Source: JAZKAR01 sp040389065 (GTDB lineage Bacteria; Pseudomonadota; Gammaproteobacteria; Burkholderiales; Casimicrobiaceae). From it: 64,000 nt of DNA. Shown piece by piece: positions 17,294-26,081 of this stretch; positions within the stretch are counted from its first letter, which is position 1, and every line of letters starts with the position of its first letter. The translations under genes were made by a program, and so were the position numbers. The notes beneath the pieces are model-generated. The model did no database searches. It saw only the letters and a program-made list of their open reading frames with translations, and was not told the DNA's origin. Where the stretch lies: positions 40,693-104,692 of the forward strand of contig JAZKAR010000003.1 in the NCBI GenBank assembly GCA_040389065.1, given 5' to 3'.

Positions 17294-18676
17294 TTAATCT
17301 TCAGTTTCATCAAATAAGGCTTCTACAAAAGCGGCAGCTTCAAAGGGGCGTAAATCGTCAACACCTTCGCCTATGCCTATAAAACGGATAGGGCGAGGCT
17401 GTGCTTTAGCAATGGCAGCAATCACTCCACCTTTAGCTGAGCCATCAAGCTTACTAAGTACTAAGCCAGTGACACCAATGGCTTCATCAAAAGCACTTAA
17501 TTGATTGAGTGCGTTTTGCCCAGTATTGGCATCTAATACTAACAATACTTCATGAGGCGCAGTTGCATCGGCCTTGCCAATAACACGTTTGATTTTTTTT
17601 AGCTCCTCCATCAGATGAGGTTGGGTACCTAATCGCCCTGCGGTATCGGCAAGTACAATATCAATATCGCGTGCTTGTGCCGCTTGAACAGCATCGAAAA
17701 TGACAGCAGCTGGGTCTGAACCTTGCTGGCTGATGACGGCTACTTGGTTACGTTCGCCCCATGCTGTGAGCTGTTCACGCGCAGCAGCGCGAAAAGTATC
17801 GCCTGCTGCTAGCAATACTGTTTTACCTTGCTGTTGAAAATAATGCGCTAGCTTACCGATGGAAGTAGTTTTACCCGCGCCATTGACGCCTGCCAGCATA
17901 ATTACAAAAGGTTTATGGGAAGATGTCTCAAGAGATGCTTGCAAGGGTTGCAGCAGAGTAATCAATGATTGTTGAAGAAGTTGGTATGCATCAGCCTCTG
18001 CGCCTGCTGCTTTATAACGCACTTGTAAATCTTCTAGCAATGCCTCAGTGGCTTTAACGCCTACATCTGAAGTTAATAATAATGTTTCAAGTTCCTCAAG
18101 CAAATCAGCATCTAGCTTGCGTCCTTTAAGTAGCTTCGAGAGGCTAAAGGTAAGCCGCGTGCGCGTTTTTTTAAGCCCCGCCTTAAGTTTTTCACGCCAT
18201 GAGAGCGCTGTTGGTTGCTCTGTTGATTGAGGGGATGAAAATTCAACAGCTGTTGTGAGATGCTGATCAGGCGTCGAAAGAGGGGTGTTAGGATCAAGCG
18301 TGTTGGATGTTTCTGAAGAATGTGCTAGGGGAGCACCAGGCACCATCATTATTTCTGTATGCGAAGCAGATAGATCAAGCTTATTGATGTTAGATTGACC
18401 TGGCGTTGAAGCGGGTTCTACCGCGGGGTAGGTATTTTCCTCAATGATTGAGGGGGTATGAACAACATTTGTTGCAGGCACAGATAACGGCGGTAGCTGA
18501 GGCGAAGGTGATTTCTCTGGAATATCTTGTGAGGAAGAAGCATCAGAGGTGTGGTCAGCTAATTCTGAAGTTTCAATAGTGCTAATAACATTAATAGCAT
18601 CATCGGAAGCGGCTTCAGGGATAGGAGTAGAGGCGGGTTTAGGAGAACGGCGAAATAAACGATCAAAAAACGACAT
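17294..18676 (-). CDS. ftsY: Signal recognition particle receptor
   Basis: 460 aa. The first 150 or so residues form the acidic, low-complexity A domain (rich in Ser, Pro, Thr, Glu), followed by the NG GTPase domain: GVNGAGKTTSIGKLA (G1), DTFRAAAREQL, DTAGRLGTQ (G3) and LSKLDGSAKGG (the TKLD-type G4 region). It docks SRP-ribosome complexes to the inner membrane for co-translational targeting. The motifs are all intact, in contrast to its ftsE and ftsX neighbours. A 116-bp gap separates it from ftsE. Confidence 0.97.
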   Translation of the reverse strand: MSFFDRLFRRSPKPASTPIPEAASDDAINVISTIETSELADHTSDASSSQDIPEKSPSPQLPPLSVPATNVVHTPSIIEENTYPAVEPASTPGQSNINKLDLSASHTEIMMVPGAPLAHSSETSNTLDPNTPLSTPDQHLTTAVEFSSPQSTEQPTALSWREKLKAGLKKTRTRLTFSLSKLLKGRKLDADLLEELETLLLTSDVGVKATEALLEDLQVRYKAAGAEADAYQLLQQSLITLLQPLQASLETSSHKPFVIMLAGVNGAGKTTSIGKLAHYFQQQGKTVLLAAGDTFRAAAREQLTAWGERNQVAVISQQGSDPAAVIFDAVQAAQARDIDIVLADTAGRLGTQPHLMEELKKIKRVIGKADATAPHEVLLVLDANTGQNALNQLSAFDEAIGVTGLVLSKLDGSAKGGVIAAIAKAQPRPIRFIGIGEGVDDLRPFEAAAFVEALFDETED

Positions 18677-19228
18677 GGGATCAACCTAGAAAAATGATAA
18701 GCGTCGTGCTTTATGAAGACCAATACTTGATATTAACATAAACAATGTTTTAATCTTTTATCTTAATGAGATGAATTGGGCTAAGATCAGAGTTGATTAT
18801 GTTAGTAAAATACATGGTATTCATATAATCTTTTCCAATATGGGGGTGCCATCGCATTAGACTATAGTTGCTTTCTCTAAATGCTAGCGGTTACAACAAC
18901 AACGCTTTGTTGCAATACCACGCTGGAAAAATTTTACATAGGCCATTATTTATAATGAGCATTTTTTTACTGCGTCTGCGTGAATAAACTAACCATAAAT
19001 AAAAGCACTTTATTGTAGACATACCCGTAAATTAGCATAGAAATAGTTTCTGTTCTTAATATTATTATATAAATTTGTTTTTGCGCTCTAAAATCAAATT
19101 TATGATGATGGGTGTTTGCAGCTAACCATGATTTAAAGAAGCATGTTTCAGCAAATCATGCCAGCGCAAAAGAGTAGTAGCACAATACAAATAAGCAGCT
19201 GGAGCGTATGTTTGAGAGTTGTTTTAGT
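18677..19228. other. Intergenic region without recognisable gene
   Basis: 552 bp upstream of ftsY and downstream of pstS. It must contain the ftsY promoter. No ORF with a ribosome binding site, repeat copy or RNA gene was recognised. Confidence 0.5.
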
Positions 19229-19266
19229 GTGTTAGTTTTCCTTTAAAAGTTAAGGAAAACTAACAC
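19229..19266. terminator. Perfect 15-bp hairpin after pstS
   Basis: Arms GTGTTAGTTTTCCTT (19229-19243) and AAGGAAAACTAACAC (19252-19266) with an 8-nt loop, 14 bp past the pstS stop. It lacks a clear T run and may act as terminator or 3' stabiliser. Confidence 0.7.
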
Positions 19267-19280
19267 TAACACACTCATGA

Positions 19281-20351
19281 TTATTTGCTAGGTGAGGTTT
19301 CAGTAGTAGCAGGAAGATTAATATTTTTTTTCCAGGAACTTTCAACCAAGTTAACTAAAGGCGTAGGCAAGGGAACAAACTCTAATTTAGTGGCTTCTGC
19401 TTGTCCGCTTTTGAGTGCCCAGTTAAAAAAGTCGACAATGACACGGCTTTTTTGAACGTTACCAGGTTGTTTGTACATTAATACAAAGGTAGCGCCTGTG
19501 ATCGGCCAGCTATTGTTTCCTGGCTGATTGGTTAAAATTTCATAAAAATTTGGTGTTTTTGCCCAGTTCGCATTAGCCGCTGCAGCAGAAAAAGTGCTGT
19601 CATCAGGCTGGATAAAAGCGCCTGATGCATTTTTAAGTGAAACATGCGCAATTTGGTTACCGCTCTGGCTACGCTTAGCATAGGCATATTCAACATAAGC
19701 AATAGAACCTTTAATGCGTTGAGTATATGCGGTAACACCTTCATTACCTTTGCCGCCCATTCCTACTTTCCATGAAACAGAGGAGTCTGCGCCAACAGCG
19801 CTTTTCCATTCAGGGCTAACTTGTGAGAGATAATACGTAAACAGAAATGTGGTGCCAGAGCCATCAGCCCGGTGAACAACTTGAATAGGTAAATCAGGTA
19901 ATTGAAGAGTAGGGTTCAACTCGGTAATGGCTTTTTCATTCCATTTTTTGATGTTTCCTAAAAATATTTTTGCTAACACTTCGCCTGTAAGCTTTAATTC
20001 GCCAGGTTTAATACCAGGAATATTAACAACCGGAACAACCCCGCCAATAATCACTGGAAATTGTGTTAAGCCAGCTTTTTCAAGTTCTTCTGCGGTTAAA
20101 GGTTTATCAGAAGCACCAAAATCGATGGTTTTTTCTTTAATTTGGCGAATGCCTGCGCCTGAACCGACAGATTGGTAATTAATGGTATGGGTTGTTTTTG
20201 CTTTATAAAGTTCTGCCCAACGCGCAATGGCAGGGTAAACAAAGGTAGAGCCTGCGCCTACAATCGTTTCTGAGGCAGCAAAGCTGCTAGCTAGGCATGA
20301 GGCTGCTACTAAGAATGTACGAAACATAAACGGAAAACCAGAGTAAACCAT
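19281..20351 (-). CDS. pstS: Phosphate ABC transporter substrate-binding protein
   Basis: 356 aa from the ATG at 20351, which has AAGGAA upstream. A signal peptide ends near AASSFAAS. The family start ETIVGAGSTFVYPAIARWAE follows, with SVGSGAGIRQI and the phosphate-site signature HRADGSGTTFLFTYYLS. It binds phosphate in the periplasm for PstCAB. pstC, pstA and pstB are not in the window; the next genes downstream are ftsY-ftsE-ftsX, behind a hairpin. A 16/18 Pho box is found far upstream, so PhoB control is likely. Confidence 0.95.
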   Translation of the reverse strand: MVYSGFPFMFRTFLVAASCLASSFAASETIVGAGSTFVYPAIARWAELYKAKTTHTINYQSVGSGAGIRQIKEKTIDFGASDKPLTAEELEKAGLTQFPVIIGGVVPVVNIPGIKPGELKLTGEVLAKIFLGNIKKWNEKAITELNPTLQLPDLPIQVVHRADGSGTTFLFTYYLSQVSPEWKSAVGADSSVSWKVGMGGKGNEGVTAYTQRIKGSIAYVEYAYAKRSQSGNQIAHVSLKNASGAFIQPDDSTFSAAAANANWAKTPNFYEILTNQPGNNSWPITGATFVLMYKQPGNVQKSRVIVDFFNWALKSGQAEATKLEFVPLPTPLVNLVESSWKKNINLPATTETSPSK

Positions 20352-20711
20352 AATAAAATTCCTTGTTATCAATCATTGTTCAACGTTATGCCAAAAAGAG
20401 ACAGCTATGTAACTAGCATCTCTAACAAGAGGCCAGTAAAAAAGGCCAATAAAAAGCATCTGTTCTTGTAAAGTCGTTATTAACGTATGATGAGCTCGAG
20501 TGCTAGTACGTTGTCTGAGTCATTTTGAAAGATAGAAATTTCTATAATGTTGTGTATGGCAAAAGGCGAAGAGTCATTTAAAGTTTGAAGCAGTGTTTCT
20601 GCTAAGGTGTTGTTTGTAAGCTAAGCCACGTTGCTAGACCACAAAATCATCATGTAAATCTTTCAATATGATTAAGACAAAATACTCCTTAAACGCAGGG
20701 AGGCATTAGTA

Positions 20712-20741
20712 TAAAAAGTAATTATGACAATTTGATGACAG
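20712..20741 (-). promoter_or_regulatory. Pho box and -10 element of pstS
   Basis: On the minus strand 20741-20724 reads CTGTCATCAAATTGTCAT, matching the Escherichia coli Pho box consensus (two CTGTCAT half sites 11 bp apart) at 16 of 18 positions. About 6 bases further on TATACT (20717-20712) lies at the distance expected of a -10 element in PhoB-dependent promoters. The transcript would have a leader of about 350 nt before pstS. Confidence 0.75.
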
Positions 20742-20970
20742 TAAGTGTGTTGTTTAGGCGCTACAGAAAAAAATTTAGTGGCTTTCTGTCTCATGAAGAT
20801 TTTATTGAAAAAGTGTTGCCTGAAAGCCATAAAAACTAGCACTTTATCACTATAAACTTGCTGGGAGGCGAATACTCTGACACACTCATACTATCCGTTC
20901 ATCTGTCGCGTGTAGTCGGCATTGCACACATTAGTTGGATGGTTCCTCACATATTTTTAGGAAATTGTCA

Positions 20971-21420
<450 letters not shown>

Positions 21421-21468
21421 TCCTTAATCGAAAGATTAACGCCGTATACGCATTTTTTAAATGCAGTT

Positions 21469-21497
21469 AAAAACCCTGCTTACAAGTGGGGTTTTTA
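21469..21497 (+). terminator. Rho-independent terminator of the RRM gene
   Basis: AAAAACCC (21469-21476) pairs with GGGTTTTT (21489-21496), extended inside by weaker pairs, and ends in a T run. Confidence 0.85.
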
Positions 21498-21563
21498 TTA
21501 TTTGTATGACCCTATTAATTTCTTTCTTGACAGAAATTTCAGAATTGTAATAATCTAGATACT

Positions 21564-22088
21564 ATGGAACTAAAACCTGTTGGACAACGATTTATTCTGC
21601 ACTGGGGTGAAATGGGTACCCGTTGGGGTGTCAATCGCACCGTTGCTCAAATTCATGCTCTGCTTTATTTAGCAGGGGTGCCATTGCATGCAGAAGAAAT
21701 TTCTGAAACATTAAGTGTTGCACGCTCAAACGTTAGTAATAGTTTAAAAGAATTGCAAAATTGGAATTTAGTGAAACTTGTGCACGTAAAGGGTGATCGT
21801 CGAGATCATTTTGAAACGTTATCTGATGTATGGGCTTTATTTAAAATAATTGTTCATGAGCGGCAACAACGTGAGCTTGAACCTACTATTCATACCTTAC
21901 GAGATTGTTTGGCTAGTACAGATATTGCTCAAGAAGACTCTTTAACGCAAGCAAAGATTAAAGAAACCCTAGAGTTTATGGAAACATTAACTTGGTGGGG
22001 GAATGAAATGCTTAAGCTTGATCCTTCCACATTAGTGAAATTAATGAAAATGGGTACAGGAATCCAAAAAATATTAGGGAAAAAATAA
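21564..22088 (+). CDS. GbsR/MarR-type transcriptional regulator
   Basis: 174 aa. The opening (WGEMGTRWGVNRTVAQIHALLYL) and the winged helix-turn-helix (AEEISETLSVARSNVSNSLKELQ, about residues 48-70) followed by the wing (VHVKGDRRDHFE) fit the GbsR family, whose best-known member controls glycine betaine genes in Bacillus. The C-terminal half is a helical dimerisation region. Its targets are unknown; no betaine genes are near. The gene is closed by a hairpin terminator and is probably monocistronic. Confidence 0.9.
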   Translation: MELKPVGQRFILHWGEMGTRWGVNRTVAQIHALLYLAGVPLHAEEISETLSVARSNVSNSLKELQNWNLVKLVHVKGDRRDHFETLSDVWALFKIIVHERQQRELEPTIHTLRDCLASTDIAQEDSLTQAKIKETLEFMETLTWWGNEMLKLDPSTLVKLMKMGTGIQKILGKK

Positions 22089-22131
22089 AGGTTGGTTGTG
22101 TATTTTTGATGGGTGATTCTTTAAGCACAAA

Positions 22132-22169
22132 TCAATAGAGAAAAAATAATTCAATAGAGAAAAAATAAT
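22132..22169. repeat. 19-bp perfect tandem duplication
   Basis: TCAATAGAGAAAAAATAAT occurs twice, head to tail (22132-22150 and 22151-22169), just before the terminator of the GbsR-type gene. It looks like a slippage product with no evident role. Confidence 0.85.
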
Positions 22170-22175
22170 TAACAC

Positions 22176-22199
22176 AACAGGCTATGCCTGTTTATTTTT
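22176..22199 (+). terminator. Rho-independent terminator of the GbsR-type gene
   Basis: AACAGGC (22176-22182), loop TAT, GCCTGTT (22186-22192), then TATTTTT. About 210 bp of plain AT-rich sequence follow up to the next gene. Confidence 0.8.
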
Positions 22200-22408
22200 A
22201 TCTGGATATTTCTCTTTTTGCAGAAATTACTGAAATTAAAGGCGGTGGTGCTACTTGGTAATGCTTCCTTTTAAAAATAGCTAGCTCAGCGTCGCTTTGA
22301 TGTATTGATTAAATCAATCAGCAGTATTGAGCGCAGGTAGTAGTGACGTTACAAGCTAACGTTGGTATTAAATTTTAGATGATTTTTCCATCATCGCAGG
22401 GGATAAAA

Positions 22409-23728
22409 ATGAAAATTTTATTGATAGGAAGCTCCGGTATGTTGGGGCAATCACTTCTTAAGTGCACGTGGGCCAAGCAACATGAGTGGGTTAGCGTAGC
22501 ACGAAGAATCATGATACCCAATAATCAACTTCAGTTGAGACCGCTGAGCATTGATCTCAACATGCCGCAACTACCAGAATTTTGGGAGGCCGAATTAGAG
22601 GGGGTAGAGGTGGTGATTAATTGTTTGGGTATTATTCGAGAAACTCCGCATCAATCTTTTTCATCCTTACATCATTTGAGCCCAGAGGTTATTTTTAAAG
22701 CCGCAGAAAAAAAAGGAGTGCGCCATATTATTCAAGTTTCGGCTTTAGGGGCAGAGCAAGCAACTGATAAGCTTTTCAGCCACTATCATCGAAGCAAAAA
22801 GGCGGCAGATGACGTATTAAAAACATTAAGCGTAGCGCATACCACTTTGTATCCAAGTGTTATTTTGTCGCCTACAGGCCAAAGTACGCAGCTTTTTCTG
22901 AGCCTTGCAGCCTTACCTGTTACAAGCTATCCCAACATTGAAGCCCCTCTTCAACCTATTGCGGTAGAGGATGTACTCGCAACCATAGAAAAGCTTATTG
23001 ATACTATTGCAAAGAAAGAAACATGCCCCGAAGCATTAATATTAGTAGGCACTACTGCGGTAACGTTACAAACCTTATTAAGTTTGTTTAAACAAGCGTT
23101 AGGGCTTCCTATATTCATGATACCGGTACCGCTTTTTTTAAATATGCTTCTGGCAGAATGTGGTGAATGGAGTACTCGAATTCCTTTTAATCGAGAAATG
23201 CTTGCAATGCTTAAAGCGGGCAACGCCAGCAATGATCAATACTTGCCAGAGTGGCTGGGGCAACCATTAACGCCACTATCAGTTGCCATACAAAAGGTAG
23301 TTATTCCAGGAAGTTTAGTGCGTGTGCGTTTTGAGTATAGTTGCTTACATGTAGGACTCGTTTTTATATGGTGTTGGACGGCGTGTATGAGCCTGTATAA
23401 CTATACTGAAGGGGTAACGCTGATGTCGCAGCTTAGTGCACATCTACCCCACACGGGTATTCCAGAGGTGCTATATCCTTGGGCAATTGTTGGTGGGGCA
23501 GCGTTAGATGCAGCAGTAGGATTAGGTATTGCATTCAAAAAAAGACAAGCTCTTTGGATAAGTCTGGCTGTTTTACTGGTGTATACAGTGATTATTACGG
23601 TAGGTATACCGGAGTGGTGGCTCGATCCATTAGGACGCGTCAGTAAAAATATTCCCATTGCAATGATGACCTGGGTTGTCTTGATGAATACCCCTGTAAC
23701 AGAAAGAAATAAGAGGAAATTATCATGA
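22409..23728 (+). CDS. NAD(P)-binding SDR fused to DoxX-like membrane domain
   Basis: 439 aa from ATG 22409 with AGGGGAT before it. Residues 1-300 are an atypical NmrA/YbjT-like SDR: GSSGMLGQSLL nucleotide loop, NCLGIIRET, VSALGAEQ. The last 135 residues hold four hydrophobic segments of the DoxX-like family (RFEYSCLHVGLVFIWCWTA onward). Such fusions occur in other proteobacteria, presumably as membrane-bound redox proteins, but their reaction is not known. The stop overlaps the next start by 4 bp (ATGA), so the DUF2269 gene is co-translated. Confidence 0.88.
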   Translation: MKILLIGSSGMLGQSLLKCTWAKQHEWVSVARRIMIPNNQLQLRPLSIDLNMPQLPEFWEAELEGVEVVINCLGIIRETPHQSFSSLHHLSPEVIFKAAEKKGVRHIIQVSALGAEQATDKLFSHYHRSKKAADDVLKTLSVAHTTLYPSVILSPTGQSTQLFLSLAALPVTSYPNIEAPLQPIAVEDVLATIEKLIDTIAKKETCPEALILVGTTAVTLQTLLSLFKQALGLPIFMIPVPLFLNMLLAECGEWSTRIPFNREMLAMLKAGNASNDQYLPEWLGQPLTPLSVAIQKVVIPGSLVRVRFEYSCLHVGLVFIWCWTACMSLYNYTEGVTLMSQLSAHLPHTGIPEVLYPWAIVGGAALDAAVGLGIAFKKRQALWISLAVLLVYTVIITVGIPEWWLDPLGRVSKNIPIAMMTWVVLMNTPVTERNKRKLS

Positions 23729-24189
23729 GTTATTTACTTGCTAAAACCATTCATATTCTGAGTAGCACGGTATTGTTTGGCACTGGAATAGGCAGTGCAT
23801 ATTATATGTGGCGTGCGCATTTAACTCGAAATATTCCTGTTATTGCCACCACTGTTAAGCATGTAGTGTTTGCAGATTGGATATTTACGACGACTAGCAT
23901 TATTGTTCAACCGCTTTCAGGAGCGTGGATGGCATATCAAGCAGGAATTCCACTCACAGCTTTGTGGATCTGGCTTTCATTAAGCTTATATATGCTCGCG
24001 GGAGTATGCTGGTTGCCAGTAGTATGGATTCAAATTGAAATAGCTAAGATAGCGAAAGAGTGTGAAAAAAACCAAACAAATTTACCTGAACGTTATGAGC
24101 GCTTAATGAAAATATGGTTTTTGCTTGGTATTCCTGCATTTATGGCGTTGATTGTAGTGTTTTGGTTGATGGTGAATAAACCTATGTAA
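23725..24189 (+). CDS. DUF2269 family integral membrane protein
   Basis: 154 aa with four hydrophobic segments. The N-terminal LAKTIHILSSTVLFGTGIGS, the FADWIFTTTSIIVQPLSG segment and the C-terminal PAFMALIVVFWLMV are typical of DUF2269. Start codon overlaps the stop of the SDR-DoxX gene, so they form an operon and presumably a membrane complex (inference). Function is unknown. A terminator begins at the stop codon. Confidence 0.88.
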   Translation: MSYLLAKTIHILSSTVLFGTGIGSAYYMWRAHLTRNIPVIATTVKHVVFADWIFTTTSIIVQPLSGAWMAYQAGIPLTALWIWLSLSLYMLAGVCWLPVVWIQIEIAKIAKECEKNQTNLPERYERLMKIWFLLGIPAFMALIVVFWLMVNKPM

Positions 24190-24222
24190 AAAAAGGAGAT
24201 CAGCAAATTTGATCCCCTTTTG
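24188..24222 (+). terminator. Rho-independent terminator of the SDR-DoxX/DUF2269 operon
   Basis: An A-rich arm with AAAAGGAGATCA pairs with TTGATCCCCTTTT (one mismatch) around a short loop. Confidence 0.8.
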
Positions 24223-24305
24223 GGGTGAGTATGTAATGAGTATATAAAAGTACGTGGTGAATATGTACAGATTGTTTAACTGGCTGTTTAGTCAATAACA
24301 GATAC

Positions 24306-24509
24306 CTATCGTTCAGCAATTAAACGATATACATCTTCACGTAATACGCCATGCCCCATCATTTCTCTGAGCATAATTTTAATTTTTTTACCTACAAATA
24401 CTAGGTCATTTGATTGAATTCTTACGCTTAACTCTTGTTGCTTCAGTTTGTCAATTTCAGAAAGGGTGATGGTTTTCATTTCCAGTTTAGGGTCTGAATG
24501 CTTTGCCAT
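24306..24509 (-). CDS. Small protein of unknown function (67 aa)
   Basis: Not recognised. AAGGT lies before the ATG. The product is charged and helical (LSEIDKLKQQELSVRIQSND, then KIKIMLREMMGHGVLREDVY), without a membrane segment. It is the only gene on the minus strand in this stretch. Confidence 0.5.
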   Translation of the reverse strand: MAKHSDPKLEMKTITLSEIDKLKQQELSVRIQSNDLVFVGKKIKIMLREMMGHGVLREDVYRLIAER

Positions 24510-25000
24510 TTTTAATCTACCTTAGAGAAAAAATCTTTAAATTTAAAGGTGTAGTTGTATGACAGGATATTGATAGTAGAGCTATTAGTGAACAGTGTAT
24601 AGAAGTTATGCTTGCCATGCCTAACTATCAATGCATGAAATGTTAATCAATATTAGCAAATTTTAAAATTAGTATTACCCGTAGTTTGTTTCATTAGATA
24701 AGTATTTTACTAAGCTATGCTAAGGTAAGTTACAGGTTTTAATTTAATAGGGGGTATGTTAAAATTATTAGCAGCTTTGCTGGTTTTTGTTTTAATTAAA
24801 CCTTTGTAATAAAAAGCTTTTTATCGTATGAAAACAGGCAAAGACACCTATTCTGTCTTTAGAGTATTTGTTAACAAATATTGCAACTTAGGGTAACTGT
24901 ATTACGTGTTAAAGTTTTGCATTTTTTTGCATCTAACTCTTCATTAAATGCATTTAATGTTGAATGAAACATCTTTATTAGTAGTTTGATTGATCAGTTT
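24510..25000. other. AT-rich intergenic region
   Basis: No recognised gene except a possible 17-codon ORF at 24756. It contains many short A/T runs and may carry promoters for the flanking genes. Confidence 0.4.
24756..24809 (+). CDS. Possible 17-aa hydrophobic peptide
   Basis: ATG directly after AATAGGGGGT opens MLKLLAALLVFVLIKPL, a single hydrophobic span with a Lys near each end. Such tiny membrane peptides exist in bacteria, including type I toxins, but the ribosome binding site is very close to the ATG and there is no other support. Confidence 0.2.
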   Translation: MLKLLAALLVFVLIKPL

Positions 25001-25092
25001 TAGAGGTTACGCAGTTAGATGCTCTTAGCTACATTTATTGTTGCCATGCGGGGCATCCCATGCCTTAATAGAACGCAACTGCGTAACTTCTA
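25001..25092. repeat. Palindromic interspersed repeat, copy 5 (short form)
   Basis: 92 bp with ends TAGAGGTTACGCAGTT and AACTGCGTAACTTCTA. The central part is shorter than in the full copies but keeps GCGGGGCATCCCATGCC. Confidence 0.93.
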
Positions 25093-25188
25093 CAGTTTAC
25101 TAAAAGACGTTGAATTGAACACATGAATGACAGCCAATGGTAATCACTATTGTATTCTGCCTACTATTTTAAAGGGAGTACAACGCCT

Positions 25189-25749
25189 ATGAGTGATAAA
25201 AAAAAATATTTATTTGTAATGATTTTATCCTTGGTTTCCATAAGCTTTGCAGCGCCTGAAAATGCCTTCAACTCTATAAACTCTGCAGTTAATCAGCCAC
25301 CTGAAAATGCGCCTGCAATGTTGCTAACCCCAAGTGTGATGACACAGTGTGAGTACGGCGTTTGCAGTACTTGGCGGTTTGAGAAAAATGGTAAGTCGGG
25401 TACTGCAGAATGGCAAAATGGCGCAAATGGAAGTTTGACGGTAGATCGCTTTGATTATGATCAAATTATTATTCGTCGTGCAGACGGGCAAGGTGTCTCG
25501 CAAGGGTTAAGTGCCATCTATATAGGTAAAGTTTCCGGCAATCGTATTGATGGTACAGTAACGTGGTATTGGCCTGGGCACTGGGATAATGGATCAAAAG
25601 CAGGGGTGTGGTATGCTTCTTTTACACCGCTGAGAATGATTCAAAACGATAAGACTGTTGTTAAATCGAGCCAGGCTGCTCAAAGTTCCGCTACTCAGAG
25701 CCAGCCTGCAACAACTTTACCGGCTACAACACGTAACTGCCCAGCTTGA
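25189..25749 (+). CDS. Secreted protein with beta-rich domain, unknown function
   Basis: 186 aa from ATG 25189 with AAAGGGAG upstream. A signal peptide (hydrophobic core LFVMILSLVSISFA) is followed by a compact domain: CEYGVCSTWRFEKNGKSG, a WQNGANGSLTVDRFD strand region and GTVTWYWPGHWDNGSKAGVW. I have the impression of having seen this Trp-rich beta domain in other uncharacterised secreted proteins, but know no function. The C-terminal tail is Ser, Gln and Thr rich. The gene stands alone after repeat copy 5. Confidence 0.8.
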   Translation: MSDKKKYLFVMILSLVSISFAAPENAFNSINSAVNQPPENAPAMLLTPSVMTQCEYGVCSTWRFEKNGKSGTAEWQNGANGSLTVDRFDYDQIIIRRADGQGVSQGLSAIYIGKVSGNRIDGTVTWYWPGHWDNGSKAGVWYASFTPLRMIQNDKTVVKSSQAAQSSATQSQPATTLPATTRNCPA

Positions 25750-26081
25750 TGATTTGTATACTCTAATAAGGGTTATATGTTATTGAATAAAGTTATATAT
25801 GTTACATAATAATTAGCTAGTAATCAGTCACCTTGTTAATGAATATCTCAACATAATACACATGGGCTGCTTTTCTATTTGAGTAGTATCCCATTCTTTA
25901 CTTGACCTCAACATTACCTGGGCGAGAAGAAGCGTCAAGGTATTCGTTATGACATCGAATGTATCTCCTAGAAAGGATATACCTTCTAAAAGTTATACCC
26001 TTCTAAAGGTCGTCTCAAAATGTATAAATTCTCATACATTGATTTCTGCTAGGGGAGTGTTATAGAAAGGCTGCTTGGATA
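25750..26081. other. Intergenic region upstream of the Mla-type operon
   Basis: 332 bp holding the operon promoter region. Two near-identical short stretches, TATACCTTCTAAAAG and TATACCCTTCTAAAGG, lie in direct repeat around 25978-26009 and could be a regulator site. No gene is seen. Confidence 0.4.

Noticed and set aside
22132..22169. Tandem 19-bp repeat considered as the start of a CRISPR array
   Set aside because: Only two units with no spacer between them; simple duplication.
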